NCBI GenBank assembly: GCA_001584585.1
Contig: LSYV01000012.1
Coordinates: 662,171 to 726,170 of the forward strand
DNA from: Gonium pectorale
Lineage: Eukaryota > Chlorophyta > Chlorophyceae > Chlamydomonadales > Volvocaceae
Length of the DNA stretch: 64,000 nt
Direction: 5' to 3'
Both the position numbers and the translations under genes were made by a program. Position 1 is the stretch's first letter. Every line of letters starts with the position of its first letter. Under the pieces are notes generated by a model. That model was not told the origin of the DNA, ran no database searches, and was given only the letters and a program-made list of their open reading frames with translations. Shown in pieces: positions 24,738-37,600 of this stretch.

Positions 24738-27700
24738 TCAGTGCCTCTCGGCGTGCACGTAGTCGACGTAGAAGAACTGCTGGCGGAGCGAGCGCAGGGC
24801 CGCCACCGCCCCGGCGCACGCCACCGCCGCCAGGGCGCCCCAGCCGCTCGCGGGCGCCAGCAGCGGCAGGCCCACCACTGCCCGGGCCACCAGCCACACA
24901 GCCGCCAGCGCCGCCCCGGCGGCCGCCAGCGCCGTGGCAAGGTCGATGTTGCGAAGGGCCTGGTGCGGAGGGAGGCCGGCATGGCAGGCACAGTCTTCAC
25001 CAACATCTCAGGTGATGGATTGGGAAAGCGCACGCCACTGAGTGCAGCACGTGCGTTTGCTTTGTGCCCACCCGACGAATCCAGCATACGACGAATCCAG
25101 CATTCGACAAATCCAGCATATGACGAATCCAGCATTCGACGAAGGCAGCATACTGTTGGCTCCCATTCGTATACGCACATCTAAACGCGCCTGTCCGCAA
25201 AGCAGCTATTGGCAAAAGAGGCCCAATGGAGCGACACTGCTTCGGGCGCATAGATGCATGTGAAGGGACGGCCCACACCACCACCTTCCACGCACCGCTT
25301 GACAATGCCTGCAGTCCTTGGTGTGCTGCGAGTACCGGTCCAGCACCTCCCGCTTGCTCATCGCGGGCGGCAGGGGCGCACCCGGCTCGCAGGTGGGCAC
25401 CGCGCCGCCAAACTCGTCCAGCCAGCGCCGCATTGCCACCACCGAGGAGTCCGCCGGGGCCGGCATGTAGTAGCCGCGCTGCCAGTCGTCGCCCTGGGCC
25501 CGGAGCAGCCGCTCCTGCAGAATCCAGACAATGGCAAGTTAGCACCCCGGCTTGCGTGCACGGACTTTTCACAACCGGGACAAAGGACCTTCCTTCCCAC
25601 GCTGCGCTACTCGCATTCCCATCAATAAATTTCGGAAGATGCCCTCCTGGTGCCACCGCAACTGGTGCCCCATGCAATCTCGAAGCGGCTTCAGGAAGTC
25701 AGGCGCGAGTCACATGGGGACATCCGGAGCGCGATCAGGATATCGCGGTGCAGGTGTGTCGAATGTGCCGGAACCAAAACCCAAGGCTACAATAACCGCT
25801 TGTGTCACCAAGGACCGCACCTACCTGGATATGGAGCATGTATGTGTCGCCATCCAGGACAGCGTTGCGCTGGAACGCGTGCTCTACGGCAGGTATGGCA
25901 AGTGCGGCACGGTGAACGAGACGCGCGCGAGGCACGCGAAGTAAGGCGGCGGAGCCCGGAGCGCGTGCCCGTGTCGCCCGGGACGAGCCCACCGATGTGG
26001 GCTGTCAGTGTTCACTGTTCAAGCATGCAGTCTAACAGAAGCGGTGCCGTGAGAAGCATATGAACGGCATGTTCATCAAACGAGGCAAGCAAGCAGACGA
26101 GCAGAATGAAAGCGAACAAGAGAACCACCTGCTGCGAGAGGTGCACTGCGTTTGACAGTAGTAGTCGGACTGCAGGACTCGGGACTACGAGGGGCCGCAG
26201 GAGAGTGTGGACCCCGGCTTACCCGCCCAGTGGACATTGTCATAGAACCCCAGGATGAGGTTGACAAACCAGGGCAACTTGTTGGGCTTGCGGGTATCCT
26301 GAAAGCGGGGCCAACAGGCAGGAGGGCAGGCGGGGCAGGCACGGGAGATCATGTGGGGGTCCTGACATCTACTTCCTTGCGACGCAATAAGGCAAGCGGA
26401 GAAAAGAATCTGCAGTTTCTGTAACGAGCTTGCCTGTAACGAGGCTGGGCGGGCAGCCGACTACGGCGCCGCGGAGCGAGCAAACCTGTCGGGGTCTGTG
26501 CCCAGACCAGGACGCAACAGGGCCCCACCCACCGCGGTAGAGGAGCTGAAGAGGCGGCTCCAACCCGGCCGCGTGGGGACGGCGTAGACGTTGAGGGAGC
26601 GCATCGGCGACGAGTAGCTGGCGTTTATCAATTACGAGTAGCGGAGCACGGGAGCGCCGGGGCCAGGGCAGGAGCGTTAGTTTCGTCAAAGCTGTCCGCC
26701 TCCAAGCGTCAATTGCCAGCTGCCCACAACAGAACTGCAACAAACGCACCACAGCAGCGGGGGAATGCAAGGCTCCACAAGGGTCTGCCGCCTCGGAACA
26801 TTTGCACCACGCCGTCGCCGAAGCCACGCAAGCGCCACGTGCACATACACGCGCTCACATCGCGCTGCCGAACGGCTCCGTGCGTCCCAGGGAGCCACGC
26901 GCCGTTTAGGGGCGACAGAGGGGGCTGCTCACCGGACGAAGCATGGCGCGTTGAAGGCGGGGCGGTTGGGCGGGAAGAACTTGCTCTTTGAGTCGAACTC
27001 AAAGCTGAACCCGTCGGGCCGCAGCTCGTCCACCAGCCGTGTGGTGGTGCCCTTCTCGTTGCCGCGCTTCCCCTGAGTCGTGCAGCGCGCAGCCCGAGGC
27101 GGTAGTAAGGCACACTTGGTACAGGATCGCAGGATCACAGGACCAAAGGAGCGCATGAGAGAGCGCACATCCCGGTTGCCAGATACCAGCAGGGCAGGGA
27201 AAGCCCGCACTCTCGACGCCAGGAGGGCGCTACATACGGCCCCGCAAGTGGTGGAGAGCGAGCAAGGTGGTAAGGCGCAGGCTACCCCTCAGGGGAGCCT
27301 CCTCTTGCCACATGGCCAACACAGACACAGATACAGAATACAGACTCCCCACACAGGGGCCGCAGGCCACATGTCTCCCGGCCTGCCACGCATAGGGCTT
27401 CCACCCCCCGGTGGTGGGGCGAGCCCAGCCCTCCGCCCGCACCTGCACGTTGTGGTGCGCGAAGTTGACGTGGGAGGGGTCGGCGATGTTCTCCAACAGA
27501 GTGTCGAACCTGCAGCCCGAGTAAGGGGGGGCGGGGGGCAGTACGCGTTGGACGAGGACCACACGTAAGGCGCTCGTGTGTGAAGCCAGACTGCATGACT
27601 GGACGAGGCGACATGCACTGACAGTGGGGATCCCACGCCGCGGTCGGTCCGCGTTGAGGTGCGTGACCTTCTAGGGGGGAGCACTGCCCCCTCGGCATCA

Positions 27701-29501
27701 CTCCCACCATAACATCAGGCAGGTCCTTCACGCAAGAGCAGCCCATCCGTGGCCTGGCCAGGTCCTGGCGGTCCAGCCACCGGCCCTGTCCGGCCCGGCC
27801 AGCGGGGCTTGCCGGGTATGCGTGGGGAATTCCCGTCAACCTCATCAGACGGAAGACAACCGTCCCAACCCACCGGATGGGGAACTCGCGCGTGAACCAG
27901 GGAGTGGTCTGCTTCATGCCTTCGGCCTCAGGGCCATCCAGGAGCTCCCTGATGGCGTTGCTGGGCACCGGCTTAGCCGCCGCCTGCGATAAAGTGGTGA
28001 TGCGCGGCCGTCTGAGCCAGGCAGTGCAGGTTCTTAGCATATTAGCAGTCGAGATGCGAGTGATGCGGCCGTCATTGACGGCATGATGGCATGAGCCATC
28101 ATGCCAAGTCGCATGGCGTCAAACACTGACTTGCCGCCTTTTTCAACTGCTCCTAGAATGAACCAGTACCACAGACGCACGATACCCGGACGGCGCACAT
28201 GCATGCTTCGCGCCTGCCCTGCTCTGCTACCGCCTTGAACACTTCGTCGAACGCCGAGCCCGCCGGCTCTGCCGCCTCCACATCTCATTGGGTAACCTAG
28301 CCGCTGCCCCGCACAGGGACGGTCCGTCTGCTCGCCTCCGTCCGTCCCACCATGCAACGTATCTGGCGGCCTACTTGCAACGTCGCACCTTCGAGTGGCC
28401 TTCCGGATTTCTGTTTTATCTTTTTAACATCCCTCGCAAGCCCCTCAGACATGCTGAGTCCTTCACTCAATGCGACCGCATCGCTGTGAGTTCCGGGCAT
28501 TCGTGCGCGCACCTTGCTCCACGCCTCCTCCGAGCTGTCCGGCAGCACCCACAGCAGCCCGTGCACCTCCTGCACCGGGAAGGCCCGCACGCAGGCGCGG
28601 CGGCTGGCGCACGCCACCTGCTGCGCCTTGTCGTCGCCGCGCAGCTGCGGTATGTGCGTGCAGGCGCCGCGGCCGTCGAACTGCCAGCCGTGGTAGGCGC
28701 ACTGCAGCGTGCCGTCGGACTCCACGCGGCCCTCGGACAGGGGGGCAAGCCTGGGGGGGATGGGGCGAGGGCGGCGGAAAGGTGTGCAAACTGTCCCGGT
28801 ATCGGACAATCAGCGCCACTTCGGCGCTGAGTACATAGGTCAAGGCGGTGACATGGCTGACCGCGCAGTTCAATTATTTACGCAGCATGATCACGTGAAC
28901 ATGTGCGGGCCCTGCGCGCCCCCGACCGGCCCCACCTGTGCGGGCACTTGTCCTCCACCGCGTGCCAGGTGCCGCTCTTGTCGCGCCACAGCGCCAGGGG
29001 GATGCCCAGCAGGTGTGCCGCGTGCGGCTTGCGGGGGTCCAGGTCCGCGAGCACGGCCACCGGGTACCAGTGCTCGAACCAGGGGAAGGTCTCGCCAGGC
29101 CGCTGGGGGCTGGCCGCGGCTTGCGGGCCGCCCGCAGCCGACGGCGACGCCGGGCTGCTTGCGCCTGCGAGAATACATCAATTTTCTTTCCACGCAGCGT
29201 CCTACACAACGACCTTGTGTGGATGGACGACCAAACGGCACAAGAGACCATACGCTCCAAGGCGCTGCTTGCTTACCATCATCCTGCTGCGTCACTGGCT
29301 CAGTCACAAGGGTCGCGGTCCTCAGCGGGGCAAGATAGCGACGAGCCACGGTTGGAGACAGCCGTGCGGGCTGCCATCTGTTCAACGATCATACAAGAAA
29401 GATTATGAGCGTTTTACGACCTTGAAGTAGAGCAATCAAGCGCACCGTGGGGCAGACCGCGACGCTGTCCCGCTCTGCAGACAGTGGCGCCGAAGGAGCA
29501 T
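24738..29501 (-). CDS. Rieske oxygenase, pheophorbide a oxygenase-like (PAO1)
   Basis: Plastid Rieske/mononuclear-iron monooxygenase of the PAO/TIC55/PTC52 family; its ferredoxin-dependent oxygenation of a pigment-like substrate is inferred from the family. Exons, all phase-compatible: 29501-29446, 29377-29277, 29164-28936, 28750-28513, 27983-27874, 27509-27443, 27072-26933, 26617-26533, 26298-26223, 25883-25825, 25514-25296, 24959-24738; 533 residues. The Arg/Ser-rich leader suggests plastid import. Rieske ligands are C126-P-H128 and C146-x2-H149 (CAYHGWQF). The mononuclear iron triad is in ENIADPSHVNFAHH (E251, D255, H258, H263). The C-terminal redox motif is CRHC (C455/C458), followed by a hydrophobic Ala/Leu/Val-rich segment that probably spans the membrane. 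Exon lengths match PAO2 almost one for one. The first two exons are the least certain: no in-frame ATG exists in exon 2, and the start at 29501 was chosen because its donor phase fits. Confidence 0.85.
25073..25152. repeat. 16-bp tandem repeat in PAO1 intron 11
   Basis: About five copies of a unit like ACGAATCCAGCATTCG lie end to end with one- or two-base differences, between PAO1 exons 25514-25296 and 24959-24738. There are no spacers between units, so it is a minisatellite. Confidence 0.8.
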
Positions 29502-30913
29502 TTCTCACTAATACGCGCTCAGTACTATGCTAATAATCCCACATGGAGAAAGACAGTCCTTTCTATCCAACCGCCCGTTGCCGCTGTACGGCGCGGGGGA
29601 TCTGAAAGGAGTGGCCCTTTCCTACCCCAGGATTCAATCAACATAATCCAGTACAAACCTCTCTGGGGTTACAGCCCTCCATTTAAACCACCGGTAGAGC
29701 CCATGACCACGTTCACGTGAGGTACGATGGCGTCGTGCTTAAGACCCGCACGGCCCACTGTCAGCAGGAACAATTTCCTCGAAGCAGATTCCTGTCCTGC
29801 GAGTCAATCTCGCGGTTACGCCATCCTTTCCTGCCGGCCATGTCCATCAAGGGACAAAGAGGGCCAACCACGTGAACTGGTTGCCGTATGCAGCCCGGGT
29901 CATAACTGCGCCCGCCCCCGAGCTGCTGGTGTACGGCAGAGCCCTTGCTTCAGACTCCTTCAGACAGAGATTCAACTGGCCGGCTTCACGCTGACTAAGT
30001 GCCGCCTGTGTGCCTTTGACCTCAGTACCTACTTACCATCCCTGTGCCCTTGTATCCGGCAAGGGCCAGAGTATCCGNNNNNNNNNNNNNNNNNNNNNNN
30101 NNNNNNNNNNNNNNNNNNNNNNNNNNNNNNNNNNNNNNNNNNNNNNNNNNNNNNNNNNNNNNNNNNNNNNNNNNNNNNNNNNNNNNNNNNNNNNNNNNNN
30201 NNNNNNNNNNNNNNNNNNNNNNNNNNNNNNNNNNNNNNNNNNNNNNNNNNNNNNNNNNNNNNNNNNNNNNNNNNNNNNNNNNNNNNNNNNNNNNNNNNNN
30301 NNNNNNNNNNNNNNNNNNNNNNNNNNNNNNNNNNNNNNNNNNNNNNNNNNNNNNNNNNNNNNNNNNNNNNNNNNNNNNNNNNNNNNNNNNNNNNNNNNNN
30401 NNNNNNNNNNNNNNNNNNNNNNNNNNNNNNNNNNNNNNNNNNNNNNNNNNNNNNNNNNNNNNNNNNNNNNNNNNNNNNNNNNNNNNNNNNNNNNNNNNNN
30501 NNNNNNNNNNNNNNNNNNNNNNNNNNNNNNNNNNNNNNNNNNNNNNNNNNNNNNNNNNNNNNNNNNTATCCCCTGTGTGCCTTGTATCCGGCAAGGGCCA
30601 GAGTATCCGATACGACCATAACAACGAGCACATGAACACGATGAAGCCAGGCACAATAAAAGCGGCACTGCCCTTGCACGTCCTCCAGCCCAGCTGCCGT
30701 GCCCGGTACACGCCGTCCCATCAATCCATCCGACAGAGCGCTGGGGAGGGGCCATCTGCTACTGCCACGAGTTCGTACGCATATGACCGGATATTTTTCG
30801 AGCACACCGTTCCTTCCCCATCCTGGACACCCAGTCCACACTCCAGAAGCTCAAGGCCGTCTAATGAAGAACGCCGGGTGCCCGTTGGGGACGCCCTAAC
30901 ACGAGGACGCACC
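29502..30913. other. Intergenic region between PAO1 (5' end) and MO2 (3' end)
   Basis: About 1.4 kb, including a gap at 30078-30566. Outside the gap I see no gene. It should contain the PAO1 promoter and the MO2 3' UTR. Sequence on both sides of the gap carries the same 37-40 bp unit, described separately. Confidence 0.6.
30041..30608. repeat. Tandem repeat flanking and probably filling an assembly gap
   Basis: The unit ending CTTGTATCCGGCAAGGGCCA-GAGTATCCG occurs immediately before the N run (30041-30077) and again immediately after it (30570-30608). Such flanks are typical of a collapsed minisatellite. The 489 N bases are at 30078-30566. Confidence 0.75.
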
Positions 30914-33900
30914 TCAGGCTGCCCCAGCCCTGGCCGCGCTGGCCGCAAGCTCCGGCGGCTGCACCAGTTGGTCAAGCGGTGGACCGATGCGGCCCTCCAG
31001 GATCGCGCGCACGCGGCTCCGGGACCAGGCAAGGCCCTCCTCAACTGAGCGTACCGGCGGGCTGGCCGGCAGTTCGGCTGGCTCCCACAACGGCTCGAAT
31101 GAGGCCGAGTTTATCATCTCCATGCGGATGGCGAAGGGCGGCAGACGGTCGGTCAGGATGGCCCTGACGCGGGGCGCACGGATTGCCTGGAAGGCGCTGA
31201 ACGCCTGCGCGGGGCCGTGCGAGCGGGCAACGGTCGGTCAACGCACAGAACGGTGCACATAAGCAGTGTCAATACCTGCGCGTCGTCTGGGCACTACGCG
31301 ACGCAACGCGCAAGTGACTGGACCTGGAAGAAAAGCATGCGCTCCGTGTTGAACGGCATGACGAGTATGACGTGCGTATCCAATGCTGCGCGGCATGCGA
31401 GGGCGCGTCGAGGGCGCGTCTGCCATATTATGAAGTGCGCCGCCAGGCACCAGCACGCACCCTGGCCTAGGTCGTGCTGCCACGCAAGTGCCCACCGAGT
31501 GGCAGCCCAGTGTCCGCGACTAGCACGGTACTGGTAGTGCGTACTACGCACGTGGCACATACGCGCATCCTCAGGACTCAGCACCCACCTCGGGCCCCAG
31601 GCCGTGCTGCCGTACAAGCGCCCCCAGCACCGCCGCGTCCTCGAGAGCCAGGTTGGCGCCCTGGCCGTCGGGCCGGCCCGCGTGCGCCGCGTCGCCCACC
31701 AGCGCCATGCCCCGTCCGTCCGTCCAGGTGGCCTGAAAGCAGAGGGGACGTACATTGGACAAATAAGGGCGTCCGTGCATCCGCTGAGGGTCATGCAGCG
31801 ACGACCCAGATCGAGGCCGGAGGTACAGGCGCTACCTCCGTTCCTCGTCAGCCCTTCTTGCCTATGCGGGCATAGCTTGAACGTCAGACTGGCTGGATCC
31901 GGGTCGGTGTCTGGGTCGAAGAACATTGGCTCGAGCGTGCATCGTGGTTGGTGGTGGAGGCAATACAAACACAGAAAGCCGCGTTGCTCCCCGCGCTTAT
32001 AGCTCCAGTCAGCCTGGTGCTTAAACCCTCGACGCATACTGTCCGAAACCGCCGGTGGCCTATGGTGCAGCGCTGGCGCAAGGCGCACATGGCTGGACTT
32101 CGGGAGGAGGTTGCTGACGAGTGAATGCGGTTCATTTGTTACGCCCCTACGTGGTACGGCACGACCTGCAGCACCGCCGTACCTCGTGCAGCCGCTCCAT
32201 GTCGTGGGTGTACACGCCGCGCTCGGTGACGCGGTGGGGGTTGGTGGCGGCCACCACGCCGCGGAAGTCAGGCGGCAGCACGTCACCGAACACCGCCAGC
32301 GCGCGCCGCAGCGCGGGCGGCTGATCGCCGTCGTCGCTCGTCGGGCCTGTCGGTGCGCCGCAGCGCTGACGGGTGTCAGCATGTCGCAAGTACGCGAGCG
32401 GCAATTCCTAACCAGTCGCACAACGAGACGAGCTGACAGCCGATTTACCACACGGGTCTGCGTGCCATGCGCCGCTATCGCCCCGCACCCGCATCCCGCG
32501 AAACGAAGACGTAACCTCCCGTATTCGCCCCGCCACGCGAGCACGCGCTATCATCGCCTCTCCCAGGCGCGTCGGACGGCTTGCCCCCGTCTCCCTCCCT
32601 CCCCCGCTGCACCTCCCGCCCCCGATCCCCGCCTCACATGGGTACTGCAGCCCCACAGCCTCCAGGTCCTCGATCCCACAGCGAAGATACCAGAACACCC
32701 AGTCTCTCCCCTCGCCGCCGCCTGCCGCCTCCGCGCCGCCATCTGCGCCGCTGCTGCCCAGCGCCCGCGTCACCATGCTGACCCGTGGGCCGCTAGCGTC
32801 CTGGAAGCCGGGCGGCACGACCCCGGCGCTCCACGCGCGCCGGCCGTTGCCCGTGTCCCGCAGCGCCTCGGGCCAGGCCACGCCTGCCGCCTCCAGGTCC
32901 TCCGCCGGGGCGCTGCCCCACCAGCATACCTCCCGCGTGAAGGAGGGTACCTGGGCATCCCCCACCTGGATCAAGCACGGGCAGGTATCGTAGGGTAGTC
33001 GCCGTATGACGGGCGCGTCCGCAGTAGCAGGCGGACTGGTGCCACAAGTGCAACCCGCGCTGGCTTGTAGCGCTTCAATGTGGCTGATTCATCGCGGCCC
33101 ACAACACGACGGTCAACACCTTCTTGTGTACGGAGCTGTATACGCCGTGCTACGCCGCGTAGGGTCACCCACCGTGCACCGCCAGCGTGCGGCGGCACTC
33201 ACCAGCCTGCGGACACGACTGAAGTAGCCGTCTGCGCCCACCAACCACTTAGAGCGTACATACAGCCCCGCCTGCTCGCGCTCCGGTGGCGGTGTCTGGC
33301 CGCCGGCCTGGGCTCCGGCGATCTGCAGGCCCTCCGGGAGGCCGCTTGCCGTCGGCATGAAGGTCAGTCGGTAGCGATAGCCCTCGTCCTCGCCAGGCTC
33401 ACGCTCCACGATTGGGTCCAGGTTCTCGCTGGCTTCCAGCTTGAGGCCATGCCGTACCGTGCCTGGGTTGGAAGGCCGTGGGAACGACACTGCTGCGTCA
33501 CGTGCCAGTGCGAGGCTGGTTACCGTGTACGTTGGCATGGCATAACACAACGAAACCGTTGCTGGTGTCAGTGCAGGCGGCAGGACTCACCAGGTGGCAG
33601 CGCCTTCTCGAGCAGGTCCGCTATGTGCCACCAGTGCGTCATGGTGAAGACGTGCCCGTGCTTGGCCAGTTGGTCTCGGAAGTCGGATCGCGCTTCCCGT
33701 GGCAGCCGGTCGCCGCTGACCTCCTCGTGCATGGGCATGGTGGGGCTGTACATGCCCCGCTCGTACAGCCTGCGCGCGACGGTCCGGATACTTTGTTGCG
33801 GGTATCCCTGCATGCGCTGCATGAGTAAAGAGTAGGGCGCAGAGCTTCCAATGGCTAGGGAGGAAGCCACACGGGGTCAGGCGGCAGGCGGCACTTCGTG

Positions 33901-34472
33901 GGTCGTCCGGTCAGCTGAAGGACACTGTTTAAGCTACCGGAAATGTGTAAGGTGAGGATACCCGGCAATCAGAGAACGCCGTCAGGTTCCATGCCACTTC
34001 TCACATGTGGAGAACGCAGGGGTCTATGGCCTCCAACGCGCGCAGACCGTTGACCATAAAGCCCAGCGTGGCCCCCCGCTCACCGGCGGGCTCCCGGGCC
34101 TCAAACACCTGCGTGATGTGGCAACCCGAGGGAACGGGTAGGTCCGCAGTATGGCCCAGGCGTGCACACAAGGTTACAATACGAGGCGCCTTCGCTACCG
34201 AATGTGAATCGCACCGCAACTGATTTCTCCGGGTCCAACACACGCTTGAGGGCCAGGGCTGCAGCAAGGCCGGCTGGGCCGCCTCCAATAACGGCCACAT
34301 CCACGTCCATGCTGGCGTCCGACGTTGCCGCCTGCATCGCCCGCACAGATACGAGCCTTCTCGGGAGACGGCAGGATTTGGGGGCGCTTATGCGGTGCGA
34401 AGGGCACCGGGTCGGCAACCGCCCATCGTGCAGACCGCCAGAGAGAGAACCCCCGCGTGCAAACTTGCGCAT
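30914..34472 (-). CDS. FAD-dependent monooxygenase, PF01494-type, plastid-targeted (MO2)
   Basis: Paralogue of the monooxygenase at 164-6725, with the same predicted chemistry (FAD and NAD(P)H hydroxylation). Exons: 34472-34215, 34108-34005, 33844-33591, 33462-33203, 32965-32638, 32346-32183, 31732-31589, 31204-30914; phases agree and the product is 600 residues. The N-terminal 54 residues are basic and Ser-rich, ending VSVRAMQAATS, a convincing plastid cleavage context. VAVIGGGPAGLAAAL starts at residue 59, VGADGYFSRVRR is in exon 4, and MALVGDAAHAGRPDGQGANL is in exon 7. Compared with MO1 it lacks the last intron and is shorter in the middle. Exon 7 is 144 bp in both genes and nearly identical in DNA, whereas other exons are strongly diverged. 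It shares a 131-bp divergent promoter with PAO2, so the two are probably co-expressed. The exon 3 acceptor is the least certain boundary. Confidence 0.85.
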
Positions 34473-34603
34473 TCGTGCTTCTTATGAGATTTAATACAAA
34501 ATTAACATCATATGCAGATCCGTGTGTATATATAGGCATCAGGTCTAGTCGTTCGCCTCTCGGTCTCCAGTCCGTACACGAACGTAACGAAACCGACGCA
34601 ACA
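34473..34603. promoter_or_regulatory. 131-bp bidirectional promoter of MO2 and PAO2
   Basis: The start codons of MO2 (minus) and PAO2 (plus) are only 131 bp apart. The interval is AT-rich relative to its flanks and holds a TATA-like TGTATATATAGG at about 34524-34535. Both 5' UTRs must be very short or overlap. Shared regulation is inferred from this geometry. Confidence 0.65.
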
Positions 34604-37600
34604 ATGCAATCGTACTACGTTGCCATCGCAAGATGTTCAACCAGGACCCCTGGCAGAAGACGGCAAGCAAGCATACGGTAAGTGGTGTCACTGTGCCCAA
34701 GACTGATATTGCAGATGCTTGCAATTGCAGGCGTGATTGGGTGCAGCTCGTAGATTGTTGGGCTTGCGATTTGCTCAGTATCTCGAGCTTGAGCTAACCG
34801 TCGTGGTGCGGACCCGGAGAAAGAAGCAGCCCTCGACGTCAAATGTTGCGCTCTCTACAGAGAATTGATCAACAGCCCAAGAGGTGTGCTTGCTTGACGC
34901 CTCGACGTCAGAGACGAGGGGCCCACGACTTGCAGGCCATTTTCTCTGCTTGCAGCTCGTGCCGTGAGCTTGGAATCAGGCGGCCTCGTGTGGGAAGATT
35001 GGCCGTCACTCCCAGGCCCCGCTTCGTGCCGAAGGTGCCGAGGAGCAACACGCTGGTTGATGCGCCGACTCTACGTAAGCAACAAAGGATTGGGAAAATC
35101 GATGGGTGTCGCGTAGGAAAACACATTTTCCCGGTTGCTACAGACGTCCTGTGTGCGGTTCAGGGGTCTGGGTGTCGAAGGTGTCGGTAAGCCTAGGCCT
35201 GTGCCGAGTACCGTGGGGTTGCTTCAGTGGCAGGTCAAACACAAACCGTGGCATTGTCTCTTCATTGCTGCCTTATAGGTGTCAGCGCAGGCAACCAGCA
35301 GCAAGATGACGCAAAAAGCCCGGCGCCGCCGTCGGCTGCGGGCGGTCCGCAAGCCGCGGCCAGCCCCCAGCGGCCTGGCGAGACCTTCCCCTGGTTCGAG
35401 CACTGGTACCCGGTGGCCGTGCTCGCCGACCTGGACCCCCGCAAGCCGCACGCGGCACACCTGCTGGGCATCCCCCTGGCGCTGTGGCGCGACAAGAGCG
35501 ACACCTGGCACGCGGTGGAGGACAAGTGCCCGCACAGGTGGGGCTTGTCGGGGGCGCGCAGGGCCCGCACATGTCCACGCGATCATGCTGCGTAAATTGA
35601 ACTGCGCGGATCAGCCATGTCACCGCCTTGACCTATGTACTCAGCGCCGAAGTGGCGCTGATTGTCCGATACCGGGACAGTTTGCACACCTTACCGCCGC
35701 CCTCGCCCCATTCCCCCCCCCCCAGGCTTGCCCCCCTGTCCGAGGGCCGCGTGGAGTCCGACGGCACGCTGCAGTGCGCCTACCACGGCTGGCAGTTCGA
35801 CGGCCGCGGCGCCTGCACGCACATACCGCAGCTGCGCGGCGACGACAAGGCGCAGCAGGTGGCGTGCGCCAGCCGCCGCGCCTGCGTGCGGGCCTTCCCG
35901 GTGCAGGAGGTGCACGGGCTGCTGTGGGTGCTGCCGGACAGCTCGGAGGAGGCGTGGAGCAAGGTGCGCGCACGAATGCCCGGAACTTGCACCGTTGCGA
36001 TCTCGCTGCGGGACGTCGGTTGTCGGCACCAGAACGAACACCGCTTATCCTGGACCTGCGTTGTACGGACAGCATTTGACGAACGGCCGTTGTTGGTTGG
36101 TTTGCAGGCCGCGGAGAAGCCCATGCCCGTCAACGCCATCCGCGACCTGGTGGACCCTAAGGACCCGTCCAGCCGTTTCAAGCAGCAAAGCCAATGGTTC
36201 GCACGCGACCTGCCCATCCGGTAAGGCCTGCGACTGTAGCGGTACGCCCCAGCCCGCAGCGGTACGCGGTCAAGGGCTGCCATGTCGACTACGTGTTGCA
36301 AGCATTACACGCAAGGGATGTGCATGAGCCGGGAAGGCTTCCATGCCCTGAAGCGGCATCCATTTGGTGTGTGGAGTGCAAAGACTGTCCACATTGCTAA
36401 AAATGCACATGACCCAGATGGACGGTGCTCGCCACTGTGCCGCGCTTCCTGTGCCCTGCCCCCAGGTACGACACGCTGTGCGAAAACCTGCTGGATCCAT
36501 CACACATCCCGTTCGCGCACCACGGGGTCATGGTGAGTACGGTACACGTGGTTAGATCAAACGATGTAGTGCGCACCGTCTTAAAGCTTCATGTCTAGCG
36601 TTTCTTTCTTTGCGGTGCTTGCAGAGCGTGCATCATGTAGCATTGAACTAGGCGGTCCGTTGGACATTGCTTCGGGCCGCGTTGTGAGTTTCGCAGCAGT
36701 TAGGACCACAGCTCGTCGGCACACCCGTGGAAGCAGGCTGACAGGTCTGGGCCGCGCGCTATCCGTACATGTAACCGACGCGTGCAGGGCAAGCGCACCA
36801 AGGAGCAGGGCAGCTCCACCGCCGTCCGCGCCATGGGGCTGGGCGGCTTCGAGAGCCACGTCTCCCTCACTGGTGGCGAAGGGCGCGTAACGTTCGAGGC
36901 GCCGTGCTTGTCCAAGTGAGCCGCATGAAGCATGGGCATGTACTGTCATCCTCCTGGGACAGGGTTCAAAATCTGGGGATCGTCGGATTTGCAGAGGCTG
37001 TTCACGGTCGTACGCTCGCCTGTTTGCGTTTGCGACCCTGTGTGCGGCGGCTTGGTCGCTGATGCATACGAGCGGCTCCGGCAGCGGAAAGTAGGCCCGT
37101 CCATGTTGGGTGCATCCTTGCTTTGCCGCAGGTACGAACTGCAGCGCCTGCCGTTCGTGCCGGCCCTGTTCGCCGTGCCAACCAAGCCCGGCTGGAGCCG
37201 CTTTTTCTATACCACCCTCCTGGTGAGCGGCCGCGCGACCGCGATGCCGTTGTTCACGTGGGGACCTGCTGCACCCCAACCGTAACCACACGTCCAGAGC
37301 GTGAGTGGCACCGTAACTGCGACTAGCCATAGAATGCTCGTTTAGTTTCGTTTTAGCCTGTGCAAGCTATGATGGAAGAGCAAAACGCGTCCGTACAAAC
37401 CATTGACGTCGCAGAACACCAAGGTTGAGCACAAGATCCCGGCCCTCGTCATCGCCATCTTCAGCTTCATATCCGGGATCGGTTGGTTTGGTGAGTTATG
37501 TCCAGCGTTGCATCATGTTGATGGGGAATCGATGTTGGTTGCCGTGGCGATCTGGGTCCCGACCGGTTCCTGCCGAAGCCCTGCTGTCGAGGCTGGCAGT

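Noticed and set aside
25073..25152. CRISPR-like repeats
   Set aside because: The units are directly adjacent with no spacers, lie in a eukaryotic intron and have no cas genes nearby.
34843..35190. Independent small gene on the plus strand
   Set aside because: Its Arg/Pro-rich part (34956-35074) is better explained as PAO2 exon 2, with matching phases on both sides.
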